Counted from the first letter of the stretch, positions 33,861-42,739 are shown. The stretch is 64,000 bases of DNA from Hydrogenophaga sp. SL48 (GCF_021729865.1 NZ_CP063400.1:4774001-4838000), one strand, 5' to 3'. The notes: generated by a model not told the origin, from the letters alone. Program-made: numbers and translations.

Positions 33861-34856
33861 TCAGGCCTTCAGACCGGCCTTGTCGAGGCGGGTCTGCAGC
33901 TGTTCGCGAGCTTCGGTGAGCGCCGCTTCGCCGGGTTCGCCCAGGGCGAGGCGGGCGATCGGCGACAGGGCGGCCTGGGCGCGGTCCGCCCACTGGCTGG
34001 CCCAGCCGCGCAGCAGGTCGCGGTTGGCGTCGGACTCGGCGCCGGCGGCCTTGACCACGGCGTCGATCCAGCGCGCGCTCTCGGCGTGCCACTCGGGCAT
34101 GAAGCTCGTCAGCATGGCCACGGCCGTGCCGCCCTGCAGGGCCACGTGGTCGTCGACGAAGCTGCCGTAGACCAGCGGGTAGAGCAGACCGTCGATGGCG
34201 AGGTTCTGTGCGACGAACAGCTCGAACGGGTCTTCGATCACCAGCGTGTCTTCGACCAGGCGGCGCAGGCCCTGCCACTCGGGTGCTTCCATCCAGCGCT
34301 GCTTGCCGTCGTCCAGCGTCTGGGCGTCGCCCATGGCCAGGCCGAGGCGGGTCAGGTACTGGGCCACACCCAGGTTGTCCATGGCGTGGAACATGGCCGG
34401 GGCGGTGAAGGCCGTGCCGTAGCCGTAGGCGCAGATCGCGGCATTGTTCATGTTGGCGCCCCAGGCCGCGTGGCGCAACGGCATGAGGATCTCCAGCGTC
34501 TTGTCGCGCAGCGCGTCGGACATCAGGGACAACATGCCGCGCTGTTCGACGAACTGGAAGTTCGACTCCATCGCGTCCTGCTGCTTGGCGCGGGTCATGG
34601 TCCAGGTCGCGTAATAGAACTGGCGCGGGTCCTTGAGCACGTACCAGTCGGCCAGCACGATCCGGCTGCGGCGCTTGTCGAACAGCTCGAAGGCCGGGTC
34701 CCAGGTCGGGCGGTAGTGGAAGTTCGCCATCGGCTGCGCGCCGAAGGTGGCCTCCTGGTAGCGCGAGGCCACCTTGTCGCCGCCGATCTGGCGCGCGACG
34801 TGGGAGTAGGTGTGGCGCAGCGGGGTGATCTCGCGCGCCTGCAGGTCGATGTTCAT
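33861..34856 (-). CDS. dmpL: phenol hydroxylase beta (P1) subunit
   Basis: DmpL is the non-catalytic beta subunit of the hydroxylase, with a ferritin-like fold lacking the metal ligands. The 331-residue protein starts MNIDLQAREITPLRHTYSHVARQIGGDK and includes ASRYQEATFGAQPMANFHYRPTWDP and LVIEDPFELFVAQNLAIDG, as in P1/TomA1. The start overlaps the dmpK stop by 4 bp. Confidence 0.96.
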   Translation of the reverse strand: MNIDLQAREITPLRHTYSHVARQIGGDKVASRYQEATFGAQPMANFHYRPTWDPAFELFDKRRSRIVLADWYVLKDPRQFYYATWTMTRAKQQDAMESNFQFVEQRGMLSLMSDALRDKTLEILMPLRHAAWGANMNNAAICAYGYGTAFTAPAMFHAMDNLGVAQYLTRLGLAMGDAQTLDDGKQRWMEAPEWQGLRRLVEDTLVIEDPFELFVAQNLAIDGLLYPLVYGSFVDDHVALQGGTAVAMLTSFMPEWHAESARWIDAVVKAAGAESDANRDLLRGWASQWADRAQAALSPIARLALGEPGEAALTEAREQLQTRLDKAGLKA

Positions 34857-35101
34857 CGGGGCTGGTCTCCTGTCGTGGTGTTGTCGGGGGAAGGGGCGTC
34901 GCGCCAGATCACCTCGTGGCGGGCGCAGAAATCGTCGAACGCGGCGGCCGGCAGCATCAGCTCCACCGCCAGCTCGGGCCAGCCGATGGAAAACTCGAAG
35001 CTCACCAGGCCGTCGGCCCGGCGCTCCAGCAGGCGCACGTACTTGAGGCGCACGTCGACCCGCTGGGTCGGCTCGGAAGAAAGGGGGGTGTCGGTGGTCA
35101 T
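34853..35101 (-). CDS. dmpK: phenol hydroxylase assembly protein P0
   Basis: DmpK is a small protein needed to build the active hydroxylase, probably for iron insertion into the apo-oxygenase. The 82-residue protein begins MTTDTPLSSEPTQRVDVRLKYVRLLERRADGLVSFEFSIGWPELAVELMLPAAAFDDFC, typical of the P0/TomA0 family. It is the first gene of the sigma-54-driven operon, about 20 bp after the predicted transcription start. Confidence 0.93.
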   Translation of the reverse strand: MTTDTPLSSEPTQRVDVRLKYVRLLERRADGLVSFEFSIGWPELAVELMLPAAAFDDFCARHEVIWRDAPSPDNTTTGDQPR

Positions 35102-35128
35102 GGGCGTTCGGGGCTGGGTCGCTGCTCT

Positions 35129-35147
35129 CTTGCACGGGGTGTGCCTG
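35129..35147 (-). promoter_or_regulatory. sigma-54 promoter of the dmp operon
   Basis: Read on the minus strand the sequence is AGGCACACCCCGTGCAA. The GG (at 35145-35144) and GC (at 35133-35132) are separated by exactly 10 nt, close to the TGGCAC-N5-TTGCW consensus. Transcription should start near 35120, about 20 bp before dmpK. Confidence 0.85.
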
Positions 35148-35269
35148 ATCGGGCGTGTCGGTGCAAAAATCTCGATATTTAAGGGATAACCCCTAAGTTT
35201 TTCACCCCAAACGGGCACCGGTGGACGGCGTTTAAGGGGAAACCCGAACCCGGTTTTCAACGGAATCGG

Positions 35270-35335
35270 CTCATCAAATTGTCAAAAGTCACGAAATCAG
35301 AGAGGGTTCGGCGGGCGGTTTGATCAATTGATGAA
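35270..35335. promoter_or_regulatory. DmpR upstream activator sites
   Basis: Two sites resemble the DmpR/XylR target TTGATCAATTGATCAA. TTGATCAATTGATGAA at 35320-35335 is nearly perfect, and a weaker one at 35270-35285 matches about two-thirds of positions. They lie about 160 and 210 bp upstream of the predicted dmp start, the range expected for a sigma-54 enhancer, and also upstream of the divergent dmpR gene. Confidence 0.78.
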
Positions 35336-35430
35336 AATGAACCGCTGCCAGCCCGGGCTTGTTCAAAAGCAGCCCGTCCCCCAAAATATCGAGAATCCAG
35401 GTGCCCACACCCGGATCACCAGGAGACCCC

Positions 35431-37113
35431 GTGGAACCGCACCTGCATTACCCGCCCGCCGCCGACCTGCGCCGGCTGCTGCGCTTCGAGCCCCAGAGCG
35501 GGGCCATCTGGCTCGGCGAGCGGCGCATGGTGCTGCTGCACACGGCGGCGCTCAGTGCCCTGCGGCGCGACCTGATCACCTCGGTCGGCACCGAGCACAC
35601 CCGTCGCCTGCTGACCCGCATGGGTTACGCCAGCGGCACGCACGACGCCGGCTTCGCCAGCAAGACCCGCGGCGACCGCAGCCTGGAGGAGATGTTCCTG
35701 GTCGGGCCGCAACTGCACATGCTGGAGGGCGCGGCGCGCGTGACGCCGCTGCACCTCAAGATGGACGCGGCCACCGGGCAGTTCGAGGGCGAGTTCCGCT
35801 GGGACGACTCCTGGGAGGCGCACGCCCACCGCCTCGCCTACGGCGTGGTGGACGAGCCGGCCTGCTGGATCCTGCTGGGTTACGCCAGCGGCTACACCAG
35901 CGCCTTCATGGGCAAGCTGATCCTGTTCAAGGAAACCCGTTGCGGCGCCTGCGGGGACGACCACTGCCACATCGTCGGCAAGCCGATCGACGACTGGCCC
36001 GACGGCGATGCCTACCGCCCGTACTTCGAAGAACACTCGCTGCTGGACAAGATGGACGCGCTGAGCCAGCAGGTCGAGGCGCTCAAGACCACGCTGGAGC
36101 CCGCCACCTCGGGCGGCATGCTGATCGGCAACTCGCCCGCGTTCCAGCACGCGCACGACCTGATGAAACGCGCCGCGCGCACCCAGGTCACGGTGCTGCT
36201 GACGGGCGAGACCGGCGTGGGCAAGGAGCGTTTCGCGCGCGCCCTGCACGAGCACTCCGACCGCGCGGGCGGCCCGTTTGTTGCGGTCAACTGCGCGGCG
36301 CTGCCGGCCGAGCTGATCGAGGCCGAGCTGTTCGGCGTGGAGAAAGGCGCCTACACCGGGGCGCACGCGGCGCGCGCCGGGCGCTTCGAGCGCGCCGATG
36401 GCGGCACGCTGTTCCTCGACGAGGTGGGCGACCTGCCGCTGCCGGCACAGGCCAAGCTGCTGCGTGTGCTGCAGGACAGCGAGATCGAGCGTCTGGGCGC
36501 GGAGAGCCCGCGCAAGGTGAACGTGCGCATGGTGACGGCGACCAACGTCAACCTCGACGAGGCGGTGGCGCAGGGGCGCTTCCGCCGCGACCTGCTGTAC
36601 CGGCTCAACGTCTACCCGATCCGCATCCCGCCGCTGCGCGAGCGCAGCACCGACATCGAGCCGCTCGCGCGCCACCTGCTCGCGCGCTTCACCGCGCTGC
36701 ACAACAAGCGCCTGGGCGGCATCGGCGAGCGCGCCCTGCAGGCGTTGATGCACCACGACTGGCCGGGCAACGTGCGCGAGCTGGAAAACCTGGTCGAGCG
36801 CGGCGTGATCCTGGCGGCACAGGGCGGCTCGGTGGAGCTGGAGCACCTGTTCCCCAACCAGCCGCAGGACCGCCACGAAGGCGTCGACCCGCAGGGCCGG
36901 CTGGCCCGCATCGTGCCGGCCGACCACGACGCGCTCTGCGCGCGCATCGTCGACAGCGGCGTGCCGATCGAGCAGCTGGAGGCGCAGGTGCTGGCGCTGG
37001 CGGTCGAGCGCTGCGGGGGCAACCTCTCGGGCGCCTCGCGGCTGCTCGGCCTGACGCGCCCGCAGCTGGCCTACCGGCTCAAGCGGCAGCAGACCGACGA
37101 GCCCGCCGACTGA
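35431..37113 (+). CDS. dmpR: sigma-54-dependent phenol-responsive activator DmpR-like
   Basis: The 560-residue protein has the three-part XylR/DmpR structure. An N-terminal phenol-sensing domain with a V4R motif (CGACGDDHCHIVGKP) comes first. The AAA+ domain has Walker A GETGVGKE, the sigma-54 contact GAYTGA and Walker B GGTLFLDEVGD. A Fis-type HTH ends it (GGNLSGASRLLGLTRPQLAYRLKR). It lacks a receiver domain, so phenol binding relieves inhibition directly. GTG 35431 is preferred because AGGAGA precedes it and the length equals DmpR; a TTG 72 bp upstream is also in frame. Confidence 0.94.
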   Translation: MEPHLHYPPAADLRRLLRFEPQSGAIWLGERRMVLLHTAALSALRRDLITSVGTEHTRRLLTRMGYASGTHDAGFASKTRGDRSLEEMFLVGPQLHMLEGAARVTPLHLKMDAATGQFEGEFRWDDSWEAHAHRLAYGVVDEPACWILLGYASGYTSAFMGKLILFKETRCGACGDDHCHIVGKPIDDWPDGDAYRPYFEEHSLLDKMDALSQQVEALKTTLEPATSGGMLIGNSPAFQHAHDLMKRAARTQVTVLLTGETGVGKERFARALHEHSDRAGGPFVAVNCAALPAELIEAELFGVEKGAYTGAHAARAGRFERADGGTLFLDEVGDLPLPAQAKLLRVLQDSEIERLGAESPRKVNVRMVTATNVNLDEAVAQGRFRRDLLYRLNVYPIRIPPLRERSTDIEPLARHLLARFTALHNKRLGGIGERALQALMHHDWPGNVRELENLVERGVILAAQGGSVELEHLFPNQPQDRHEGVDPQGRLARIVPADHDALCARIVDSGVPIEQLEAQVLALAVERCGGNLSGASRLLGLTRPQLAYRLKRQQTDEPAD

Positions 37114-37207
37114 TGCGGGGCCGCTTTCAAACGCATGACCGCGTGGGTTCGCCTTGTCCTGCGCTTGAAATCGAACCCGCGTGAAACTTGCCCAAGGGAA
37201 AAAGAAC

Positions 37208-37963
37208 ATGTTGCCCACCCAGACCTTCACCGACCACCTGCTGCGCCCGGAGGGCGACGCGCCGCGCACCCTGTCCGAGCGGGCCTACCTCGATGTGCGC
37301 CAGGACATCGTGTGTGGCCGCCTCGCGCCCGGCGAGCGGCTGCGCGTGGAGCACCTGAAAGACCGCTACGCCGTGGGCGCGGGCACGCTGCGCGAGGCGC
37401 TGGCGCTGCTGGTGTCGGACGCGCTGGTCACGGTCGAAGGCCAGCGCGGTTACCGCGTGGCCGAGATCTCGCTGGCCGACCTGAAGGACCTGACCGACAC
37501 CCGCGTGATGCTGGAGACGGAAGCGCTGCGACAGTCCATCCGCCTCGGCGACGCGGCGTGGGAGGCCGGGCTCACCCAGGCCTTTGAGGCCCTCACCGAG
37601 GCCGAGCAGCGGGCCGGCGGCCTGGAGCCGCAGCGCTGGGAGATGGCCAACAAACGCTTCCACGAGGCCCTGATTGCGGCGCACCGCTCGCCCTGGAGCA
37701 AACACCTGCTCGGCGTGCTGTACCGCCATGGCGAGCGCTACCGCCATGTCGCGATCCGCATGGGCGCGACACAGATGGTTCACCGCGACGTGCACGACGA
37801 GCACACCAGCATCTACACCGCCGCCCTCGCGCGCCAGGAGGCGCGTGCCGCGCTGGCGCTGGAGGCGCACATCCGCCTGACCTGCGACATCCTGATGCGG
37901 CACGCCGCCAGCCGACCGGCGGCCGAGCGGCGCGAAGGGGCCGAGCTCGGCCTGCCGGCCTGA
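37208..37963 (+). CDS. aphS: GntR/FCD family regulator (PhcS/AphS-like)
   Basis: The 251-residue protein has a GntR winged helix (SERAYLDVRQDIVCGRLAPGERLRVEHLKDRYAVGAGTLREAL) and an FCD ligand domain with the metal-binding pattern TRVMLETEALR...NKRFHEALIAA...DEHTSIYTAAL. GntR proteins PhcS and AphS of Comamonas testosteroni repress phenol genes next to a DmpR-type activator; the location here, right behind dmpR, fits that role. ATG 37208 with AAGGGA upstream is chosen over GTG 37181. Confidence 0.87.
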   Translation: MLPTQTFTDHLLRPEGDAPRTLSERAYLDVRQDIVCGRLAPGERLRVEHLKDRYAVGAGTLREALALLVSDALVTVEGQRGYRVAEISLADLKDLTDTRVMLETEALRQSIRLGDAAWEAGLTQAFEALTEAEQRAGGLEPQRWEMANKRFHEALIAAHRSPWSKHLLGVLYRHGERYRHVAIRMGATQMVHRDVHDEHTSIYTAALARQEARAALALEAHIRLTCDILMRHAASRPAAERREGAELGLPA

Positions 37964-38021
37964 AGGCGCACGGCGGGAAAGCCCGGTGGACGGGGTGCAC
38001 CGCGCCCACCAGAATGGGCCC

Positions 38022-38837
38022 ATGTCACCCATCTGGGACCTGCCCGACCCCCACGCCGACGCGGCGCTGCCGTCGCGCGCGGTCGCGGCCCTGCTCGACG
38101 TGGCCCTCTCGCCGTCCAGCGCCGACGCCCTGCTGCGGGCGGTGCAGACCGTGGTGCCGGTGGACTACCTCTCGCTGGTGCGCTTGCGCAGCGACCGGCC
38201 CGAGCTGGTGGAGGGCAGCGCCTCGCGCCCGCAGGAGCGCGCGGTGGTGGCCCAGTGCTTCGGCATCTACCGGCGCCACTACTACCGGCGCGACGCCATC
38301 CTGCCCCTGGCGCACCAGCTCACGGGCCGCCCCGGGCGCGAGGGCGTGGCCCTGCATTGCCGGGCCGATCAGCTGCCCGACGCCGGCTGGCGCGCCGACA
38401 TCTACGAGCGCGAGCGGCTGACCGACCGTTTCACCCTGATGCACGTGCCCGCGCCGGGCCAGGTGCAGGTCATCCACCTCTACCGCGACGAGCGCCAGGG
38501 CCGCTTCCTGCCGCAGGAGGTCGAGCGCCTGCTGGGCCTCGCGCCCCTGCTGCGCCAGGCGCACGCGGCCGCGTGGCGCACCGGGGCCGCGCTGGCGGAC
38601 CGCGCGTGCCGTGTGGAAGACGGTGAGCGGCGCCTGCAGCGCCTGGCCCCGTCGCTCTCGGCGCGTGAGCGTGCGGTGTGCGCGCGCATCGCGCTCGGCC
38701 TGAGCGCCGACGGCATCGCGGCCGACCTTGATGTGGCGCCGTCCACCGTGATCACCCTGCGCAAACGCGCCTACCTGAAGCTGGCGGACGCGGGCCTGCC
38801 GTCGCAGCGCCTGGGGCTGGCCCGCCTGCTGAACTGA
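38022..38837 (+). CDS. LuxR-family transcriptional regulator
   Basis: The 271-residue protein ends in a LuxR/GerE helix-turn-helix (LSARERAVCARIALGLSADGIAADLDVAPSTVITLRKRAYLKL). The N-terminal 190 residues look like a GAF-like or ligand-sensing domain with IYERERLTDRFTLMHVPAPGQVQVIHLYRD. There is no phosphoacceptor receiver domain. Its position suggests control of the Rieske oxygenase and TRAP binding protein genes that follow 121 bp downstream, or of the phenol genes before it. Confidence 0.83.
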   Translation: MSPIWDLPDPHADAALPSRAVAALLDVALSPSSADALLRAVQTVVPVDYLSLVRLRSDRPELVEGSASRPQERAVVAQCFGIYRRHYYRRDAILPLAHQLTGRPGREGVALHCRADQLPDAGWRADIYERERLTDRFTLMHVPAPGQVQVIHLYRDERQGRFLPQEVERLLGLAPLLRQAHAAAWRTGAALADRACRVEDGERRLQRLAPSLSARERAVCARIALGLSADGIAADLDVAPSTVITLRKRAYLKLADAGLPSQRLGLARLLN

Positions 38838-38925
38838 CGCCCGCCCCGGGGCCGGGCAGGGGGTGCCAAAGCCCCTGTCTGTCCCCCTCGAAGGGGACAT
38901 CGGGGGGGCGACCCGCGCCTAGCAT
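38838..38925. repeat. GC-rich intergenic repeat, family B-like fragment
   Basis: The 121-bp spacer after the LuxR gene contains TCCCCCTCGAAGGGGACA and GGGCAGGGGGTGCC. These resemble the outer parts of the family B elements in the phenol operon. A hairpin CCCCTCGAAGGGG is evident. The assignment to the family is tentative. Confidence 0.5.
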
Positions 38926-38958
38926 GGGCAGCACAACAAGGTTCACAGGAGACACCGC

Positions 38959-40029
38959 ATGTGGCTGCGCAACTGCTGGTACGTCATCGCCTGGGGGCAC
39001 GAGATCCCCGCCGCCGACGCCCCTCAACTCTTCACCCGCACCGTGCTCGGCGAGCCGGTGCTGGTCTACCGCCAGGCCGACGGCGGGCTGGTGGCGCTGG
39101 AAGACCGCTGCTGCCACCGCCACGCGCCGCTGTCGATCGGCCGGCGCGAGGGCGACTGTGTGCGCTGCGGCTACCACGGCCTGAAGTTCGAGCCCTCGGG
39201 CCGCTGCATCGAGATCCCGGGCCTGGACATGGTGCCGCACAAGGCCTGCGTGCGCGCCTACCCGGTGGTGCAGCAGCACAACTGGGTCTTCGTGTGGATG
39301 GGCGATCCGGCGCTGGCCGACACCGCGCTGCTGCCCGACAACTTCTCGTGCGAACACCCGGACTGGAAACACCGGCCGGGTTACCTGCACTACGACACGC
39401 CCTACCTGCTGATCTGCGACAACCTGCTCGATTTTTCGCACCTGAGCTACGTGCACGAGAAGAGCCTGGGCGGCTCCACCCGCATCGCGCAGTCGCGGCC
39501 CACCATCGAGCCGGTGCCCGGCGCCACGCCCGACTGGCCGCAGATGGGCATCAAGGTGTCGCGGCACGTGAACGACGTGCCGCCGCCGCCGTTCTACCAG
39601 CGCTTCCGCCGCTTCGACACGAACCTCGACCGCTGGTTCGTCTACGAGTTCCTGCTGCCCGCCACGCTGCTCATGCACTCGGGCGGGCGGCCCACCGGCG
39701 CTGCGCCCGACGCGCCCGGGCCCTCGGTGCGGTTGCACAGCTGCCAGACGCTCACGCCCGAAACCGAGACCACGACGCACTACTTCTTCCAGCAGTCGCA
39801 CCCGGTGAACGAGGGCGACGACACCGTGACCGAGAGCATCTACAACAGCCTGCTCGGCGCCTTCAACGAAGACCGCGACATGATCACCGCGCAGCACCAC
39901 AACATCGCGCTGGACCCGAACCGGCCCATGCTGCCGCTGGCCATGGACGCGGCGCTGTTGCAGTTCCGCCGGCTGCTGGAGGGCCGCGTGGCCGCCGAGC
40001 GCGAGACCACGGCGAGCGTCACGCGCTGA
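38959..40029 (+). CDS. Rieske non-heme iron oxygenase (VanA-like)
   Basis: The 356-residue protein has a Rieske [2Fe-2S] domain (C51-x-H53, C70-x2-H73 in CCHRHAPLS and CGYHGLKF) and a vanillate demethylase-type catalytic domain with the iron histidines H161 and H166 in CDNLLDFSHLSYVHEKSLGG. Such enzymes demethylate or hydroxylate aromatic acids and need a separate reductase, which is not next to it. AGGAGA precedes the ATG. The TRAP binding-protein gene follows by 47 bp. Confidence 0.9.
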   Translation: MWLRNCWYVIAWGHEIPAADAPQLFTRTVLGEPVLVYRQADGGLVALEDRCCHRHAPLSIGRREGDCVRCGYHGLKFEPSGRCIEIPGLDMVPHKACVRAYPVVQQHNWVFVWMGDPALADTALLPDNFSCEHPDWKHRPGYLHYDTPYLLICDNLLDFSHLSYVHEKSLGGSTRIAQSRPTIEPVPGATPDWPQMGIKVSRHVNDVPPPPFYQRFRRFDTNLDRWFVYEFLLPATLLMHSGGRPTGAAPDAPGPSVRLHSCQTLTPETETTTHYFFQQSHPVNEGDDTVTESIYNSLLGAFNEDRDMITAQHHNIALDPNRPMLPLAMDAALLQFRRLLEGRVAAERETTASVTR

Positions 40030-40076
40030 GCCTTCCCTTTCCGTTCACCCACCCACGACCACGCACCGGAGACACC

Positions 40077-41090
40077 ATGAAAAAGACCTTGCTTCGCTTC
40101 GCTCCCCTCGCTGCGGCCTGCCTCGCGGCCGGCGCCGCCCAGGCCCAGACCGTGCTGCAGGTCTCGACCTGGCTGCCGCCCACCCACGGCGCCACCGTGG
40201 CGCAGAACCAGTGGTGCGAGGCGGTGGAAAAGGGCACCAGCGGCAGCGTCAAGTGCAACCTGCTGCCCAAGGCCGTGAGCGCGCCGCCCGGCACCTTCGA
40301 CGCCGTGCGCGACGGCCTGGCCGACGTGTCGTTCACCGTGGACGGCTACACGCCGGGTCGCTTCGTGTTCACGCAGGTGGCCGAGTTCCCGTTTCTGGGC
40401 GACTCGTCCACCGCCACCTCGGTGGCCTACCAGCGCATCTACGACAGGTACTTCGCGCCGCTGGGCGAGCACCGCGGCGTGAAGGTGCTGGCGGTGTTCA
40501 CGCACGGGCCGGGCATCATCTTCACCGTCAAGCAGCCGGTGACCAGCGCCGCCGACGCGGGCAAGCTCAAGTTCCGCATCGGCGGCGGCAACATCAACGA
40601 GCTGTCCAAGCTGATGGGCTGGAACACCACGCTCAAGCCCGCCACCGATTCGTTCGAGCTGCTGTCCACCGGCGTGATGGACGGCACCTTCTTCCCCGAC
40701 GAATCGCTGCAGTCCATGCGCCTGCAGATGGTGAAGCACGCCACCACCTTCCCCGGTGGCCTCTACAACACCAGCTTCGTCTTCATGATGAACCCGGCGA
40801 AGTACAACGGCCTCAAGCCGGAAGAGCGTGCGGTGATCGACAAGGTGTCGGGCGAGGCCGCCACACGCCTGTTCGCGGCCGGCTGGGACCGCACCGACGC
40901 GGCCTCGCGCGACATCCAGAAGCAGACCGGTGTGCAGCGCCAGATGGCCAACGAGGCCTTCGTGAACGACGTCAAGGCCAAGCAGGCGGCGCTGGAGGAC
41001 CGCTGGGTGGCGGCGGCGGAAGGGCGTGGGTTGAAGAACGCGCGGGCGGTGCTGGCGGAGTTCAGGGCGGAGACGCAGAAGCTGAAGTGA
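40077..41090 (+). CDS. TRAP transporter substrate-binding protein, DctP family
   Basis: The 337-residue periplasmic protein has a clear signal peptide (MKKTLLRFAPLAAACLAAGAAQAQ, cleavage after AQA) and the DctP fold: LQVSTWLPPTHG, FDAVRDGLADVSFTVDGYTPGRF, KLKFRIGGGNINELSKLMGWN and the DGTFFPDESLQ ligand loop. No DctQ or DctM membrane genes are adjacent, so it either serves a distant transporter or is an orphan. It probably binds the aromatic acid handled by the Rieske enzyme upstream. Confidence 0.9.
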   Translation: MKKTLLRFAPLAAACLAAGAAQAQTVLQVSTWLPPTHGATVAQNQWCEAVEKGTSGSVKCNLLPKAVSAPPGTFDAVRDGLADVSFTVDGYTPGRFVFTQVAEFPFLGDSSTATSVAYQRIYDRYFAPLGEHRGVKVLAVFTHGPGIIFTVKQPVTSAADAGKLKFRIGGGNINELSKLMGWNTTLKPATDSFELLSTGVMDGTFFPDESLQSMRLQMVKHATTFPGGLYNTSFVFMMNPAKYNGLKPEERAVIDKVSGEAATRLFAAGWDRTDAASRDIQKQTGVQRQMANEAFVNDVKAKQAALEDRWVAAAEGRGLKNARAVLAEFRAETQKLK

Positions 41091-41165
41091 TGTTGTGTTT
41101 CATCAAGGGCCTGGTACGCCTAAAGTGGCGCGCATGGACCTCGCGCAGGCCAATGGTGGCGTCCC

Positions 41166-41469
41166 CGTTCTCCGGCCCACGCTCGCCGTCGGCTGTTTTT
41201 GGGGTGCAGCCGTTGCCGCGTCAACACCCGCCTGGCGAGCTTGCTCTGAGGCAACGGCGAATGGGGCCTGCGCCCGGGGCCACCACCATCGACCTGAATG
41301 GCGTGCGGGTGTTCCTGCAGGAACGCACGGGTGCCTCTGGGGTGGGAGGTTCGGGTGGGCGGGCGCAGTCCCCATTCGCGGTGGCCCTTCCGCCCGTGCG
41401 CTACAGCGGTGTTGATGAGGCTCTGGTAGCTTGCCCAGGCAGACGCCCGCGAGCGTGGGACGGAGAACG
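41166..41469. repeat. 304-bp near-symmetrical inverted-repeat element
   Basis: The 469-bp gap between the TRAP gene and marC holds a nested inverted repeat centred at about 41317. Outer arms of 20 bp are 41166-41185 and 41450-41469 (one mismatch); inner arms of 20 bp are 41257-41276 and 41360-41379 (one mismatch); the centre is a perfect GTTCCTGCAGGAAC (41311-41324). All three share one axis to within a base. The long frames seen in it on both strands are by-products of the repeat. It looks like a mobile, non-autonomous palindrome; no transposase is present. Confidence 0.75.
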
Positions 41470-41559
41470 CATGCCCGGACCTCCTGCCCTTGCCCAGCCG
41501 TCACAGGCGCCGAAGGTCGGGTGGCGGGTGCCCCTCCGTCCTTCGAGGCAAGAACCGGG

Positions 41560-42180
41560 TCAACCCGCCAGCGTGGGGAACAGCTTCACCAGCCCCGCCG
41601 CCATCACCTCGACCGCCAGCGCCGCCAGGATCAGGCCCATCAGCCGGGTCATCACGTTGATGCCGGTCTGGCCCATCAGGCGGGCGATGGGCTTGGCGAG
41701 CGAGAAACACACGGCGGTGGCCAGCGCGATCACCACGCCGTAGCCGACCAGCGCGGCGTGCTGGAAAAAGGTCTTGGCCTGGTCCGCGTAGATCACCACC
41801 GTGGACATGGTGGCCGGGCCGGTGAGCAGCGGGATGGTGAGCGGCACCACGGCGATCGAGGCCCGCGCCGAGGCGTCGTCCACCTCGCCCTGCGTGGTCT
41901 TGGCTTCGGCCGGTTGCGCGTTCAGCATCGACAGCGCCGAGGTCAGCAGCAGCATGCCGCCGCCGACCTGGAAGCTGGCCAGCGAGATGCTGAAGAACTC
42001 CAGGATCTGCAGGCCGATGATGGCGCAGGTGGCGATCACGGCGAACGCGCTGATCGACGAGATCAGGATGGTGCGTCGGCGCTGGGCCGAGGTGAAACCC
42101 TGTGTGTAGTGGATGAAGAAGGGCACGATCGCCAGCGGGTTGACGATGGCGAGCAGGGTGATGAGGGGCTTGAAATCCAT
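41560..42180 (-). CDS. MarC family integral membrane protein
   Basis: This 206-residue protein has six hydrophobic segments and the MarC pattern (LLAIVNPLAIVPFFIHYTQGF near the N-terminus; SIAVVPLTIPLLTGPATMSTVVI in the middle; GINVMTRLMGLILAALAVEVMAAGL at the end, quoted in parts). MarC proteins are of unknown function; a role in antibiotic resistance was withdrawn. The start at MDFKPL is preferred over MPAMDF three residues upstream; both are plausible. Confidence 0.9.
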   Translation of the reverse strand: MDFKPLITLLAIVNPLAIVPFFIHYTQGFTSAQRRRTILISSISAFAVIATCAIIGLQILEFFSISLASFQVGGGMLLLTSALSMLNAQPAEAKTTQGEVDDASARASIAVVPLTIPLLTGPATMSTVVIYADQAKTFFQHAALVGYGVVIALATAVCFSLAKPIARLMGQTGINVMTRLMGLILAALAVEVMAAGLVKLFPTLAG

Positions 42181-42241
42181 GGCCGGCATTGTGGGGCACC
42201 CGACCCCTGTGCGCGCAGCATCAGCGGAAATCAGGCGGCAT

Positions 42242-42739
42242 TCATGCGCCGTTTGAAGTGGCTGGCGCGCGTCTTCTGAACATCCCGTAGCCCTCCATGT
42301 GCAAGACCTTGTCGCCATGCTGGTTGAACATTTCCCAGATGGTGCGCACCAGGCCCACGTCGGGCCGTTTGCTCATGGCGCGCTTTTCGGTGATGGTGTG
42401 CTGCAGCCGCAGCACGTCGCCGGGGTAGACCGGCTTGGTCCACTTCAGGCTCTCCAGCCCGGGCGAGCCGAGGCTGGAGGTTTCGCAGAGGAAGTTCGTC
42501 ACCATCAACCGCATCGCCATCGCGCAGGTGTGCCAGCCGCTGGCGCTCAAGGCGCCGAACACCGAGGCTTGGCCGCCTTCTTCGCTCAGGTGAAAAGGCT
42601 GCGGGTCGAACTGGCTGGCGAAGGCGATGATTTCTTCCTTCGTCGGCGAGAGGCTGCCCAGGTCACGCACCTGACCGATCTCCAGGTCTTCCCACCAGAT
42701 CCTGATGTGCGGGCTTTGTTCGGGAGTGGTGGCGGTCAT
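42242..42739 (-). CDS. MaoC-like hot-dog dehydratase
   Basis: This 165-residue protein is a MaoC/hot-dog hydratase. IIAFASQFDPQPFHLSEEGG carries the catalytic D and H, and SASGWHTCAMAMRLM follows. Members hydrate enoyl-CoA or enoyl-acid substrates. It lies 13 bp downstream of the SDR gene on the same strand, a pairing that suggests beta-oxidation-like or 3-hydroxyacyl chemistry. Confidence 0.88.
   Translation of the reverse strand: MTATTPEQSPHIRIWWEDLEIGQVRDLGSLSPTKEEIIAFASQFDPQPFHLSEEGGQASVFGALSASGWHTCAMAMRLMVTNFLCETSSLGSPGLESLKWTKPVYPGDVLRLQHTITEKRAMSKRPDVGLVRTIWEMFNQHGDKVLHMEGYGMFRRRAPATSNGA

Noticed and set aside
41095..41504. Overlapping open frames on both strands in the TRAP-marC gap
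   Set aside because: They follow from the GC-rich inverted repeat, share mirrored peptide fragments on opposite strands and lack family similarity.
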